Assembly (NCBI RefSeq): GCF_026151205.1
Contig: NC_087077.1
Coordinates: 5,790,483-5,854,482, forward strand
Source: Bolinopsis microptera
Lineage: Eukaryota; Ctenophora; Tentaculata; Lobata; Bolinopsidae
Direction of reading: 5' to 3'
DNA length: 64,000 nucleotides
Shown: positions 54,796-64,000 of the stretch, one piece after another
Layout: every line of letters begins with the position of its first letter
Numbering within the stretch: the stretch's first letter is position 1
Program-made: the position numbers and the translations under genes
The notes under the pieces: generated by a model
What the model saw: only the letters and a program-made list of their open reading frames with translations
Told to the model about the DNA's origin: nothing
Databases searched by the model: none

Positions 54796-57771
54796 ATGAC
54801 AAATTTTAATAATGCAGCTGATAGGTTTCACAACCTCTGCATTGGTCATTGTAACATTCAAGGAGGGCTTCTTAATTTAGGTAAAAGTAATGAACTTTCC
54901 CAACTTATTAGAGATCATAAATTAGACATACTTTCCCTAAATGAGATGAATCTTAATGAAACTATTGACACAGACACCATAAATATTCCTTCCTCCTTCA
55001 ACCTTATGCGATGCGACAGGCCAAACAGTTCTAGGGGTGGTTGTGGCTTAATGATAAACAAAAAACTAGCTTACACAGAATTAATTATGGATAGTAAGCT
55101 TGATAACATTGAAGCATTATGGGTGAAGCTTAAGAATAGCAAGATCAATGTTTGCTGCTTCTATCGCTCTGGAAATTATTGCAGTGTTGATAACTTTATT
55201 GAATACATTAATTTTTGCATGAAAAAATTGAATGGGAAAAAGGTTATCTGGATTGGGGATATAAACATTGACCAGAATAATATCTCATCCACCCAGTACA
55301 AAAAATTAGATATGACCTTGAGATGTTACAATCTAGTTCAAACCATTCAAGGGATAACTAGAGTTGCTAAACGTGGAGACAATTTTACCCAGACTACTAT
55401 TGATGTAATATTCACTAACTGTTATGCAGATTTTGTTCAATCTTCTGTTCTTGATGAACGTATTGGGGATCATCAAGCTATTATGTGTGAGATAGATTGT
55501 AAAGTACCTATAGCTCCTAAATTTGAAAAGGTTGAAATTAGAAATCATTGTAAACGTAATGTTAAACAATTCTTAGACTATCTAGATACCTGTTCTGATT
55601 ACAGTCCACTATTGGAAAGTGCAGATGTTGAAGCTATCACTGCTGGCCTTTGTCATCATATTGAACAGGCATATGCAACCTTCTTCCCTTGCAAGACCAT
55701 AGAAAGGCATGAAAAGTTCATACATAAACCTTCTACTGAACTTTTAAATGCCATTAATCATACACATTTTCTTCTAAAGAAATTCCGTAAAAAGAAGGAT
55801 AAGAGAGACAATGGAAATTGCAATAAATGTGGTACATGTAGCAAATGTATAAAGTGTAATGAGGCCTGGGATTGCTACAAGATTCAGAGAAATATTAGAA
55901 ATAAATTAGCTAAAACCTGCAAAAAGGCTAATGTAATCGATGATCTACAAGTTAAAAGTGCCAAGAATGATCTTAAAGGGATATGGAAAACTATCAAACT
56001 GGCATCAAATATGACCCCTGGTACAACTAATTGTCAAACTATCAATGAGAATGATCCTGAGCTATTTAACTTTCATTTTGCAAATGTTGGATCAATATTA
56101 CAAAATCAGGCCCCCAATATTGAAAGAGTTAGTTTTACTGATTTTTTACCTCCTAGAACTTCTAACATCTCATTTGATAGATTCCAAGAAATAAATGAAA
56201 CTGATATCCTAATGTATGTCGAAACTCTCAAGAATGACAAGGCCTCATATGACGATGTGCCTCTATTTTTACTTAAGCAAGCTGTACCACACATAGTTGA
56301 GCCACTGACCCATATTGTCAATTTGAGCCTTAATACAGGTGTTGTACCAACCCTTTGTAAAAAAGCTAGAGTAACTCCCATCCATAAGGCAGGAATGAAA
56401 GATGATCCTAATAATTACAGGCCAATATCCATCCTTCCACTTGTAGGAAAACTTATAGAAAACTTTGTCGGCAAGCAACTCACTGATTACATGGAAGAGA
56501 ACAAACTTTTCATCCGGCATCAATATGGCTTTCGGAAAAATCACTCCACAACTTATTTGATGTACGATCTGATGGACGAAATATATATGAGTAAATCTAA
56601 GTCTTATAAACCAGGAATCATCTTTCTTGATCTTAAGAAGGCCTTTGACACAGTGAATCATGAAATATTGCTTCAAAAATTGGCATATTATGGAATTGGT
56701 GGCATTGCTTTAACCTGGTTTAAGAACTTCTTATCTTGTAGATATCAATGCACAAGGATCAATGGCAAACTAAGCTCATTTTTAGAAGTTCTGAGTGGTG
56801 TACCACAAGGAAGCATCATTGGGCCTATATTATTTAGTATCTTCATAAATGACATCATTTATGCCTGTAACCTATCTAAGCCCTTTCTATTTGCAGATGA
56901 TGGTGCACTATTCTTTGATCAAACCTGCAGAAGCACATTTATAAACATGAAAATAGAACTTATGACAATCTTTAAATGGCTCAGTGTTAATAAGTTATCA
57001 CTCAATGAAAAGAAGACTGAATTCCTATTATTTGATTCTGTTGATAAACATGATGAATTAACCATTGAATGTGATGAGGTAACTTTCACAATCAAGGAGT
57101 GCAAAGAGACAAAATATCTTGGCCTCATTCTAGATAGTAAATTAAACTTCAAAAGCCATGTAGATTATATTATTAGGAAGGTCATGAAGAGAATTGGTGC
57201 CATGTATAGAAGTAAAGCACTGCTACCCATTAAATATAGGAAAATGTTTGCCAATGCACTCATGTTGCCACAATTCGATTATTTAGACACGATCTATTGT
57301 AGAGCTGGCAAGACAAAACTTGCTGAACTTGACACTCTGTACAAAAAGGTAGCCAAAATAGCTCTCAACGTTCCACAAACAGAGAGCAGCCTTAATGTTT
57401 ATAGAGACATGAAATGGTTACCACTCCATCTTAGACGACAACTCCATCTGTCAAATTATATGTTTAGAATCATCCATGACAATTGTCCTACAAACTTTAT
57501 GAACAAATTTAGTTACATATCAGGAGGTAGTAGGAGCGGCGAAAGCTGCAACCTATATGTTAATAGATCAACATCACATAAAAACTTTCAATACTTGGGG
57601 GCAAAATGTTGGAATAATGTTCCAACAGATCTACGAAATCTGCCCGATGTTAAAAGCTTTAGTGATTCGTATAAGAAACAGCTACTCTCATCTATAACAA
57701 CAGACCCTTATTATACCGTCGACAATTCATATGACAAATTTTACACTGCAATCATAGTCGACGATAACTAA
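54796..57771 (+). CDS. LINE-E ORF2: APE endonuclease and reverse transcriptase with Cys-rich linker
   Basis: 991 codons, uninterrupted. Endonuclease (1-235): HCNIQGG, Glu50 in SLNEMN, GGCGLMIN, Asp155 in WIGDIN, Asp225-His226 in GDHQ. Between endonuclease and RT, residues 342-360 hold six Cys at regular spacing (C-x2-C-x2-C-x2-C-x2-C-x5-C) at a place where related LINEs have only a basic helix. RT (about 470-760): HKAGMKDDPNNYRPISIL, Asp612 in LDLKKAFD, GVPQGSIIGP, FADD at 699-702. The C-terminal domain has MKWLPLHLRRQLH and CWNNVP. Start ATG at 54796, 155 bp after ORF1. All catalytic residues are present, so this copy looks recent. Confidence 0.93.
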   Translation: MTNFNNAADRFHNLCIGHCNIQGGLLNLGKSNELSQLIRDHKLDILSLNEMNLNETIDTDTINIPSSFNLMRCDRPNSSRGGCGLMINKKLAYTELIMDSKLDNIEALWVKLKNSKINVCCFYRSGNYCSVDNFIEYINFCMKKLNGKKVIWIGDINIDQNNISSTQYKKLDMTLRCYNLVQTIQGITRVAKRGDNFTQTTIDVIFTNCYADFVQSSVLDERIGDHQAIMCEIDCKVPIAPKFEKVEIRNHCKRNVKQFLDYLDTCSDYSPLLESADVEAITAGLCHHIEQAYATFFPCKTIERHEKFIHKPSTELLNAINHTHFLLKKFRKKKDKRDNGNCNKCGTCSKCIKCNEAWDCYKIQRNIRNKLAKTCKKANVIDDLQVKSAKNDLKGIWKTIKLASNMTPGTTNCQTINENDPELFNFHFANVGSILQNQAPNIERVSFTDFLPPRTSNISFDRFQEINETDILMYVETLKNDKASYDDVPLFLLKQAVPHIVEPLTHIVNLSLNTGVVPTLCKKARVTPIHKAGMKDDPNNYRPISILPLVGKLIENFVGKQLTDYMEENKLFIRHQYGFRKNHSTTYLMYDLMDEIYMSKSKSYKPGIIFLDLKKAFDTVNHEILLQKLAYYGIGGIALTWFKNFLSCRYQCTRINGKLSSFLEVLSGVPQGSIIGPILFSIFINDIIYACNLSKPFLFADDGALFFDQTCRSTFINMKIELMTIFKWLSVNKLSLNEKKTEFLLFDSVDKHDELTIECDEVTFTIKECKETKYLGLILDSKLNFKSHVDYIIRKVMKRIGAMYRSKALLPIKYRKMFANALMLPQFDYLDTIYCRAGKTKLAELDTLYKKVAKIALNVPQTESSLNVYRDMKWLPLHLRRQLHLSNYMFRIIHDNCPTNFMNKFSYISGGSRSGESCNLYVNRSTSHKNFQYLGAKCWNNVPTDLRNLPDVKSFSDSYKKQLLSSITTDPYYTVDNSYDKFYTAIIVDDN

Positions 57772-58690
57772 GTATCTTCTATTTCTTTTAAATCTGAGGA
57801 ATATATAATTGAAGTGTCGAAAGGATATTCCCTTGTTTACCACCTTACCATTCTGATTGATTCTGCACATGACTGACATGTTTTAACTGGAGAAGGGGTT
57901 CGCACAGTGGTAGTTTTATAAACCACTTTTAATTTATTGACCTATTATACCTAGTGGTAGTTTTACAGACCACATTTAATTTATTAACTTATTATACTTA
58001 GTATTTATTTTTGGTGACTGTATCACCCAGTACAGTTTTAACATTTGATAATTGTACAGTTTATTGACGACACATTGACCGAATGTTATTTTAATATATT
58101 CTAATTTATATACTAGATATTTTATTTATTTTCCAACAGACGACAACTTGCTGTTTTTTTTCCTTCTATATTAGTTACTCATATCTCTTGTACAGACTGT
58201 TCTACAAGGACATTGACAGATGATACTCATATTAGGCATTCATTATTGCATCTAAATTATTTCACTTGCATTAGGTTTAGAAATTTATTCTCTGGTTAAC
58301 AGATTTCAAATGTTTAATTAATTTGTAGTATGACAGTATATAAGAAGTTATTTAATTTTGCTTGGGCTGTTGTGTTGACTGTTGGGGTTTAGTGGTGGTA
58401 TGGAATTTGAATTTTATATAAATTTACACTATGAGGTTGGGGCATTTTGCATAGTAAATATGGTTACTACTCAGCTCCTATATATCATATTATTTGATCG
58501 GTATTCGATTTCTGATTATTTCCCTAGGAATATGATTATTATATCTCAATTTGGCTTTAGGTAGGGTGCCCCGCTAAAAGAACTGGATTCTTCCAGGAAG
58601 CATCCCGTGCACAGAGCTTGGTCTACATATATATTAAATTATTAACCATTCATTCTGTATGTGCACGAAAATTTATTTCAATCAATCAAA
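57772..58690 (+). other. LINE-E 3' region
   Basis: No coding content. Contains a doubled segment (gtggtagttttataaaccac / gtggtagttttacagaccac, 57908 and 57953) and ends with tcaatcaatcaa. Likely the 3' UTR recognised by the element's RT. Confidence 0.6.
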
Positions 58691-58768
58691 GTACTGTGTT
58701 TTTTGGTGTCTTTATTTCATAGTAGTTCTTCTACGTAATGTGAGAATGGGTTTTCCAAAGGTGTATTG
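58691..58768 (-). pseudogene. LINE relic, 3' portion, left of the foldback insertion
   Basis: Minus-strand continuation (QYTFGKPIL...) of the LINE fragment at 60791-60960. The two are separated by the foldback element and share its 7-bp target duplication. Confidence 0.55.
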
Positions 58769-60790
58769 GGGGGGTGTCACGTCCGTCTATGTCCGCTTGT
58801 CTCATAGAATCCAAAAAGGACAGGACATAGGCGGACATAGGTGGACATAGGCGGACATAGACGGACATAGGCGGACATAGACAGACATAGGCGGACATAG
58901 GCGGACATTAATAGACACCTAAATTGCTAAATAAAATGTTCAAATTTTGCTGTTATAGGGGGATCATGTTTTTTGTCCGTTCGGTACCCTATATTTTCAA
59001 AACGGACAAAAAATAGAGTGGACAAAAACGGTCAAAAATGGACAAAAACGGACAAAAATGGAAATAACATTTAGATGCTTCCTCCTCCTACTCTTCCTCC
59101 TCCTCCCCCTGGGTCTTCCTGATCTTCCTCAGTCCTCTTCCTCCTCCCCTCCTCAGTCCTCCTCCTACTCCTCCTCCTCGTCCTCAGTCCTCCTCAACAG
59201 TCCTCAACAGTACTTCTCCTCCCCAGTCCTCCTCCTCCTCCTGGGTCCTCCTCCTGGGTCTTCCTCCTCCTCCTCTTCATCCTCCTCCTCTTCCTCCTCA
59301 GTCCTCAGTCCTCCTCAGTCCTCCTCCTCATCCTTCTCCTCAGTCCTCCATCCTCCTCCTCAGTCCTCCCCCAGTCCCCCTCCTCCTCCTCCTATTCAGT
59401 CCTCCTCCTCCTCCTCCTCCTTCTCAGTCCTCCTGAGTCCTCCTCCTCCTCCTGAGTCCTCCTCCTCCTCCTCCTCCTCTTCCCTCTCAGTCATCCTCCT
59501 CCTCCTCTTCATCCTCCTCCTCAGTCCTCCTCCTCCTGGGTCCTCCTCCTCCTCTTCATCCTCCTCCTCTTCCTCCTCGGTCCTCAGTCCTCCTCCTCCT
59601 GGGTCCTCCTCCTCATCCTTCTCATCAGTCCTCCTCCTCCACAGTCCTCTCCCAGTCCCCCTCCTTCTCCTCCTCCTATTCAGTCCTCCTCCTCCTCCTC
59701 AGTTCTCCTCAGTCCTCCTTCTCATTTCTCCTAAGTCCTCCTCCTGAGTCCTCCTCTTCCTTCTGAGTCCTCCTCCTGAGTCCTCCTCCTCCTCCCTCTC
59801 AGTCATCCTCCTCAGTCATCCTCCTCATCCATCCTCCCCAGCCATTCCTCAGCCATCCTCCTCAGTCCTCCTCAGTCCTCCTCCTTCTCAGTCATCGTCA
59901 GTCCTCCTCCTCAGTCCTCCTCCTCCTCCTGGGTCCTCCTCCTCCTCCTCCTCCTGGGTCCTCCTGGGTCTTCCTGATCCTCCCCAGTCCTCTTCCTCCT
60001 CCCCTCCTCAGTCCTCCTCCTACTCCTCCTCCTCGTCCTCAGTCCTCCTCACCAGTCCTCAACAGTTCTCCTCCTCCCCAGTCCTCCTCCTCCTCCTGGG
60101 GCCTTTTCCTGGGTCCTCCTCCTGGGTCCTCCTCCTCCTGGGTCCTCCTCCTCCTGGGTCCTCCTTCTCCTCCTCAGTCCTTCTCCTCCTCCTCCTCAGT
60201 CCTCTTCCTCCTCCTCCTCCCTCTCAGCCATCCTCCTCAGTCCTCCTCCTTCTCAGTCCTCCTCAGTCCTCCTCCTGAGTCCTCCTCCTGAGTCCTCCTC
60301 CTGAGTCATCCTCCTCAGTTCTCCTCCTCCTCCTCCTAGGTCCTCCTTCTGGGTCCTCCTCCTCCTGGGTCTTCCTGATCCTTCTCCTCCCTCTCAGTCA
60401 TCCTCCTCAGTCATCCTCCTCAGCCATCCTCCTCAGCCATCCTTCTCAGCCATCCTTCTCAGCCATCCTTCTCAGCCATCCTCCTCAGTACTCTTCAGTA
60501 CTCTTCAGTACTCTTCAGTACTCTTCAGTCCTCAAAATGTTTGTCCGCTAATGTCCACCAATGTCCGCTAATGTCCACCAATGTCCATCCAAGTCCGCCA
60601 ATGTCCGTCCGGGTCCGCCAATGTCCGTCCGAGTCCGCCAATGTCCGTCCGAGTCCGCCAATGTCCGTCCGAGTCCGCCAATGTCCGTCCGTGTCCGCCA
60701 ATGTCCCAAAAAACACGTCCGTTGTCTCATAGAATCCAAAAAGGACAGGACATAGGCGGACATAGACGGACATGACACCCCCCCCCCCCC
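58769..60790. mobile_element. 2.0-kb foldback-like element with 7-bp target duplication
   Basis: Flanked by tgtattg (58762-58768 and 60791-60797). Ends are inverted: a G-run, then gtgtca(c/t)gtccgtctatg and tccgc. Subterminal arms are built of decamers ggacataggc/ggacatagac on the left (58826-58910) and ccaatgtccgtccgagtccg-type units on the right (60541-60705). The segment ctcatagaatccaaaaagga is present in direct orientation near both ends (58800, 60727). An 11-bp ggacaaaaacg array lies at 59004-59060. The core is a polypyrimidine tract. No protein is encoded. Confidence 0.8.
59066..60535. repeat. 1.45-kb polypyrimidine (CTCCTC) minisatellite core
   Basis: Almost pure C/T on the plus strand, built of tcc and longer units such as cagtcctcctcctcc and tgggtcctcctcctcc, ending with agtactcttc and agccatccttctc arrays. 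Open frames through it (Ser/Pro/Leu-rich) are repeat artefacts. Could adopt triplex structures. Confidence 0.95.
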
Positions 60791-60965
60791 TGTATTGTCT
60801 TTTTTTTGTGAAGGCTGCACAGTCTAGTAGGATGTGCATGGCAGTTTCATTTTCCTCAGCGTCTTTACAGTAGTCACATTTTGGGCTGCGCTGTCTGCAA
60901 GTTTTGCTCGGAAGGCATGGTTGTTGAGGTTGTTGTGTCCAATTTCTGTGATTGAAGTTTTAAAA
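60791..60965 (-). pseudogene. LINE C-terminal Cys/His knuckle relic, right of the foldback insertion
   Basis: Minus-strand frames give PKCDYCKDAEENETAMHILL followed by DCAAFTKKRQY, the C-x2-C...H...C knuckle found after RNase H in I/Jockey-like LINEs (compare CPMCGDGEE in LINE-A). Its reading is cut at QY by the foldback element. Confidence 0.7.
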
Positions 60966-61656
60966 GTAGCGTTGTAAACTCTGGAACTAACTAATTATTG
61001 CATAGGCACACAATTGAGACTAGAGTATGATCACGTTCGCATTCCTTACCCCCCCCCCCCCCCCCCCCCAGTGGCGTAATGTTACCTGTTGTCAGTTAAG
61101 TTTTTCAAAATCGTCCCACATTCAAACGACGATTTCGCGACCCGCGCCCCTTAGATGGCCCTCCCCGCACAGCAGGGCCCTTCAGCTTCGTTACCCCACT
61201 GCCTTCCCCTCTCAAATTCAGTAATTCTTCGCTACCTGTGGTTACCAGATTCCTAGTGTGTGTTTTAAATATTTCCAACTTGGTACAGCCTGATGATAAA
61301 AAAATTTTTATAACTCAGTCTAATTTCAAACTAATTACAATTTTGAGGGAGTGGCAGCTGACTCCATTTGTAACCCACAAAGTTTTTCAAAACTTTCAGA
61401 GAAGCTAAGTTTGACCCATATGAATAGTATTTTAACCCTTGATATTTTTGAGCAATTCTGACTAAGTTTTGTGAGATATTTAAGAGTTGTATGTGTGCAA
61501 TGAATTCTGGACCCTTTCTTGTATCCTTTATAATTGATGATTGGCATAATATATGTTATGTATCTTGTACTTTGTATTAGAGGTCACACAAATTAATTGT
61601 CATTAAGTAATGTCAATTTAAACTCTGCGTAAAGTTGATAGCCATTGTTTAGGTTC
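60966..61656. other. Intergenic, with poly-C run at 61050-61069
   Basis: About 20 C in a row, then a GC-richer patch (gacccgcgccccttagatgg). No gene recognised. The end probably holds the 5' UTR or an intron of the zinc-finger gene (acceptor-like ttgtttag just before the first ATG). Confidence 0.5.
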
Positions 61657-64000
61657 ATGTTGGAGATGGTTGATGAGGAAGAAGAAGATGAGGTCAATGG
61701 AAAAAGCAAGCCAGGTAGCCGCCTTTCAATTGTATGTAACATCTGTAGCCAGAGATTTGTAAATAAGGATGATATGTCCTTGCATGTGAGATCAGCACAT
61801 TTTGGTATGAAAGTGGAGAAAGAAAATAATAATGAGTCTTTGGATGCTGTTCCCCTGATTCAAATAGATGATAATGTACAAGGTGAGGAGTCCTCCAGTG
61901 AAGATGATGGGATGATTGTTGATTCAGATACATTGTGTCAGGTGTGTTGTTGTATTTTCAGGGATAAGGATGATCTAGCAGCTCATACCAGATTGGCTCA
62001 CCCAACAACTTTCAGTTCCCAGTCGAGTAACTCTGAAAGTGGAAGTGATCACAACAATTCTACTTTTGATTCTGATCAACCTGTAAATAATTCGACTGAT
62101 CTCTTAAAGTTTACAGACAAAGACAGCCCTGTCAAAGAACAGACAGTAAAATGTCTAACGCCTATTGAAATAATACTAACACTAATCCATCTGACTCTGA
62201 GAATGATCAAGTAGATGATCTTTGTGATACGGATGCAACAAATTCAAAACGACCAGAGAATGCTGTTGATGAAAAAGATCCTCAAGTAGAAAAGAGTGAT
62301 TGTGTTATCCTTAACAATGATGTTTCAAAAGGCATTATATGTGTTTCAAGTGTAGCAAGAAATTATGAAAGAGTTGTTTGTAATATTTGTGTTCAGGAGT
62401 TTGAAACTAAGGAACTGTTGACTGTCCATATCAAGAGTGATCACTTTGGCATATCTAGCTACAAATGTGCAATGTGTGCAAAATCATTTGAAAGTAGAGA
62501 CCAAGTAATAAAGCATTACAATAACTGTGAGGGGGACACTCAGGTAGAAATGAATGTGGCAGATCAGATGATTGAGGCTAAAGCTCTTAAGAGCAGAGCG
62601 GTTTTAAATCATAGAAATAAAAGACGATCCTGGAAAGATCTTACCACAAATTCAGTAAAGCAGAAGAATATTTCGAAAAATTCAAGACGAGTTAGTGCCA
62701 GAACCGCGGAAAAGGACAGGATATTGTCTCAGCCAACCAAAGATGACTGTGATACAAAGAAAATGTCCTCAGCCATGAAAGATCAGATATCAAGGCTTAG
62801 GAATAGGACTGCCACTCAAAGAAATGTCAGAAAGAAGGGCAGGGCTGCCTTCCAAAAAAGCATCAGAAAAAAAGTACCTCCTGAAAACGAGATAGAGAAA
62901 AGGGTTAAAAGGAGGAAGACAAAAAAATCGGATGTTATTGAAAATGAAGATATGTCAAAATACAACACTGATACATGTACAGGCTTTTATGAAACTTTGC
63001 GACCATGTTTTATTTGTGGGCAGAAGTTCTTAAGTTCCAATAACGAGTTAGACCACATGAATCAGAAGCACAGTGAGTATGAAAAACCGACAAGTTCTGA
63101 GTTAAGTTCGTTAACACATGAAAAGTTTAAATGTTTGCGATGTGGAAAAGTTGGTGTACTTAGTGTTATACAGTGTCATCTCCAGGGCAAGTGTTTAAGA
63201 GCACCATTCAATGGTGTGGCACGACTTGAGAACTTCTATTGTACAGTTTGTGGTGAACATTTTGATAATGCTAAATTGCATGACACACACGTTGCCTTGG
63301 TGCATTACTCTCATCTATATCAGAAAGATGGACATTTTGCATCCATTCCTTATCCTCACATACTTCTATACCACATTTCTCCAAAGGTGTGTCAACATTG
63401 TGGCAAGAATTGCCAGTTTACAATCAAGAGTAGGACTGCTGCTGAGCGTGCTATCTTGCAGCAAGTCAGCTGCATTGAGGGGCCTTATGTGTGTCCATAT
63501 GCTCACACGACACGACAATCGAGGTGCACTCTTGATCTTTTGTTGCATCATTTGAAGTTCTGTGCTTGTAGAGCTGGTGTCCTTGCCCTTCAGTGCAATA
63601 ACTGTTTCAAGATGCTGCTCTGTAACAACACCCCTGACCAAGTTGATCAGCTGAGAGATGTTATTAAATTTGATAATCTGGAATGTTGTCCAAAGACTGA
63701 TAAATCCTTTAAATGCTACTGTTGCACTTATGATTACTCCTGGTCGGTGGTGACTATCCAGTTGAAAGCTTCGATCAAACGACTAGATAAGATAAGAGAG
63801 TCAGAGTATTGTGATGATGTAAAGAAGGTAAAGAGAGTACTTAGTCTTAATCCATCTGTACATACCAAGGGCCCAGAGCTAATTGCCAAAAAGGTAAATA
63901 GTATAAATACTTTAGTGCCCTATCACGATAAGAATATTGATTCTAAAAATATATCAGCTCCAAAGGATCTCACGATAAACTCCAAACCTAAGAGAAGGAA
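61657..64000 (+). CDS. C2H2 zinc-finger protein, runs off the window; one frame break
   Basis: Part one (61657 to about 62162) has an acidic start (MLEMVDEEEEDE) and fingers CNICSQRF...H...H and CQVCCCIF...H...H. Part two is read in the next frame from about 62169 and stays open through the last base (over 610 codons): CNICVQEF...H, CAMCAKSF, CFICGQKF...H, CLRCGKVG, CTVCGEHF...H, CQHCGKNC and further CxxC pairs, separated by Lys/Arg-rich linkers. The two parts fit a single protein if one base is missing near 62163-62169, where the first frame degenerates (PIEIILTLIHLTL) and the second becomes Ser/Asn/Asp-rich. Likely a nuclear DNA-binding protein. It is not recognisable as a known ortholog. 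The upstream limit is uncertain because an acceptor-like site sits next to the first ATG. Confidence 0.78.

Larger units (their letters stand above)
53483..58690 (+). mobile_element. LINE encoding an AlkB-SGNH ORF1 and intact EN-RT ORF2 (LINE-E)
   Basis: ORF1 (to 54640) and ORF2 (54796-57771) are on the plus strand, 155 bp apart, followed by an approximately 0.9-kb 3' region ending in a tcaatcaatcaa tail near 58676-58690, typical of LINEs with simple-repeat tails. The 5' end seems truncated or mutated at about 53480, where an in-frame TAG precedes the AlkB domain. Confidence 0.85.

Noticed and set aside
59058-59747. Ser/Pro-rich 229-residue frame
   Set aside because: Translation of the CTCCTC tract inside the foldback element.
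60525-60839. Repetitive frames around the right arm of the foldback element
   Set aside because: Produced by GTCCG/GGACA repeat units; only the LINE knuckle at its N-terminal end is meaningful and is listed as a relic.

Overview
This is animal nuclear DNA: AT-rich, with GT-AG introns, small exons, receptor/channel/meiosis genes typical of metazoans, and many non-LTR retrotransposons. Gene content (single-exon GPCR, ankyrin TRP channel, DC-STAMP family protein, secreted lectin-like protein, RNF212-type RING protein) fits an invertebrate, possibly a non-bilaterian, but the species cannot be fixed from the sequence alone.

Left part (1-16.4 kb), host genes. A single-exon rhodopsin-type GPCR (546-1832,+) is followed by a DC-STAMP/DCST1-2-like membrane protein with a C-terminal Cys-rich RING-like domain. 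I rebuilt eight exons of it between 2686 and 9819 (+), with matching splice phases. A secreted coiled-coil plus F5/8-type (fucolectin-like) gene lies in one of its introns (5237-6367), and a 34-copy 21-bp minisatellite in another. Next come a compact three-exon RNF212/ZIP3-like gene (10825-11681,+) and, convergent to it, an intronless choline/ethanolamine-kinase-like ORF whose two key Asp positions are replaced (pseudokinase, 11782-12972,-).

Middle part (16.4-37.7 kb): one TRP channel gene on the minus strand. Ankyrin exons lie at 36.8-37.7 kb, S1-S5 exons at 35.6-36.7 kb, and pore/S6/C-terminal exons at 16.4-18.1 kb. The ~17.5 kb intron between them holds a transposon graveyard: a LINE C-terminal fragment, a 5'-truncated RNase H LINE carrying a DNA-transposon-like insertion, a tandem pair of tRNA-like/hairpin repeats, a CR1/L2-like LINE with an SGNH-esterase ORF1, and a MULE-like fragment.

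Right part (37.7-61 kb): no clear host gene, mostly repeats. It has a LINE relic, a recent 1.24-kb tandem duplication carrying an inverted-repeat element, a nearly intact CR1-like LINE (48.4-52.5 kb,-) with a PHD-finger ORF1, and a LINE (53.5-58.7 kb,+) with an intact 991-aa EN-RT ORF2 and an upstream ORF in which an AlkB-type 2-oxoglutarate/Fe(II) dioxygenase core is fused to an SGNH hydrolase. This AlkB-SGNH LINE is the most unusual system in the window. A 2-kb foldback element with a 1.4-kb polypyrimidine core follows, inserted with a 7-bp target duplication into another LINE relic.

Right edge (61.6-64 kb): a C2H2 zinc-finger gene running off the window, with an apparent 1-base frame break near 62165. 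All assignments rest on motif recognition and hand translation; no database search was possible.
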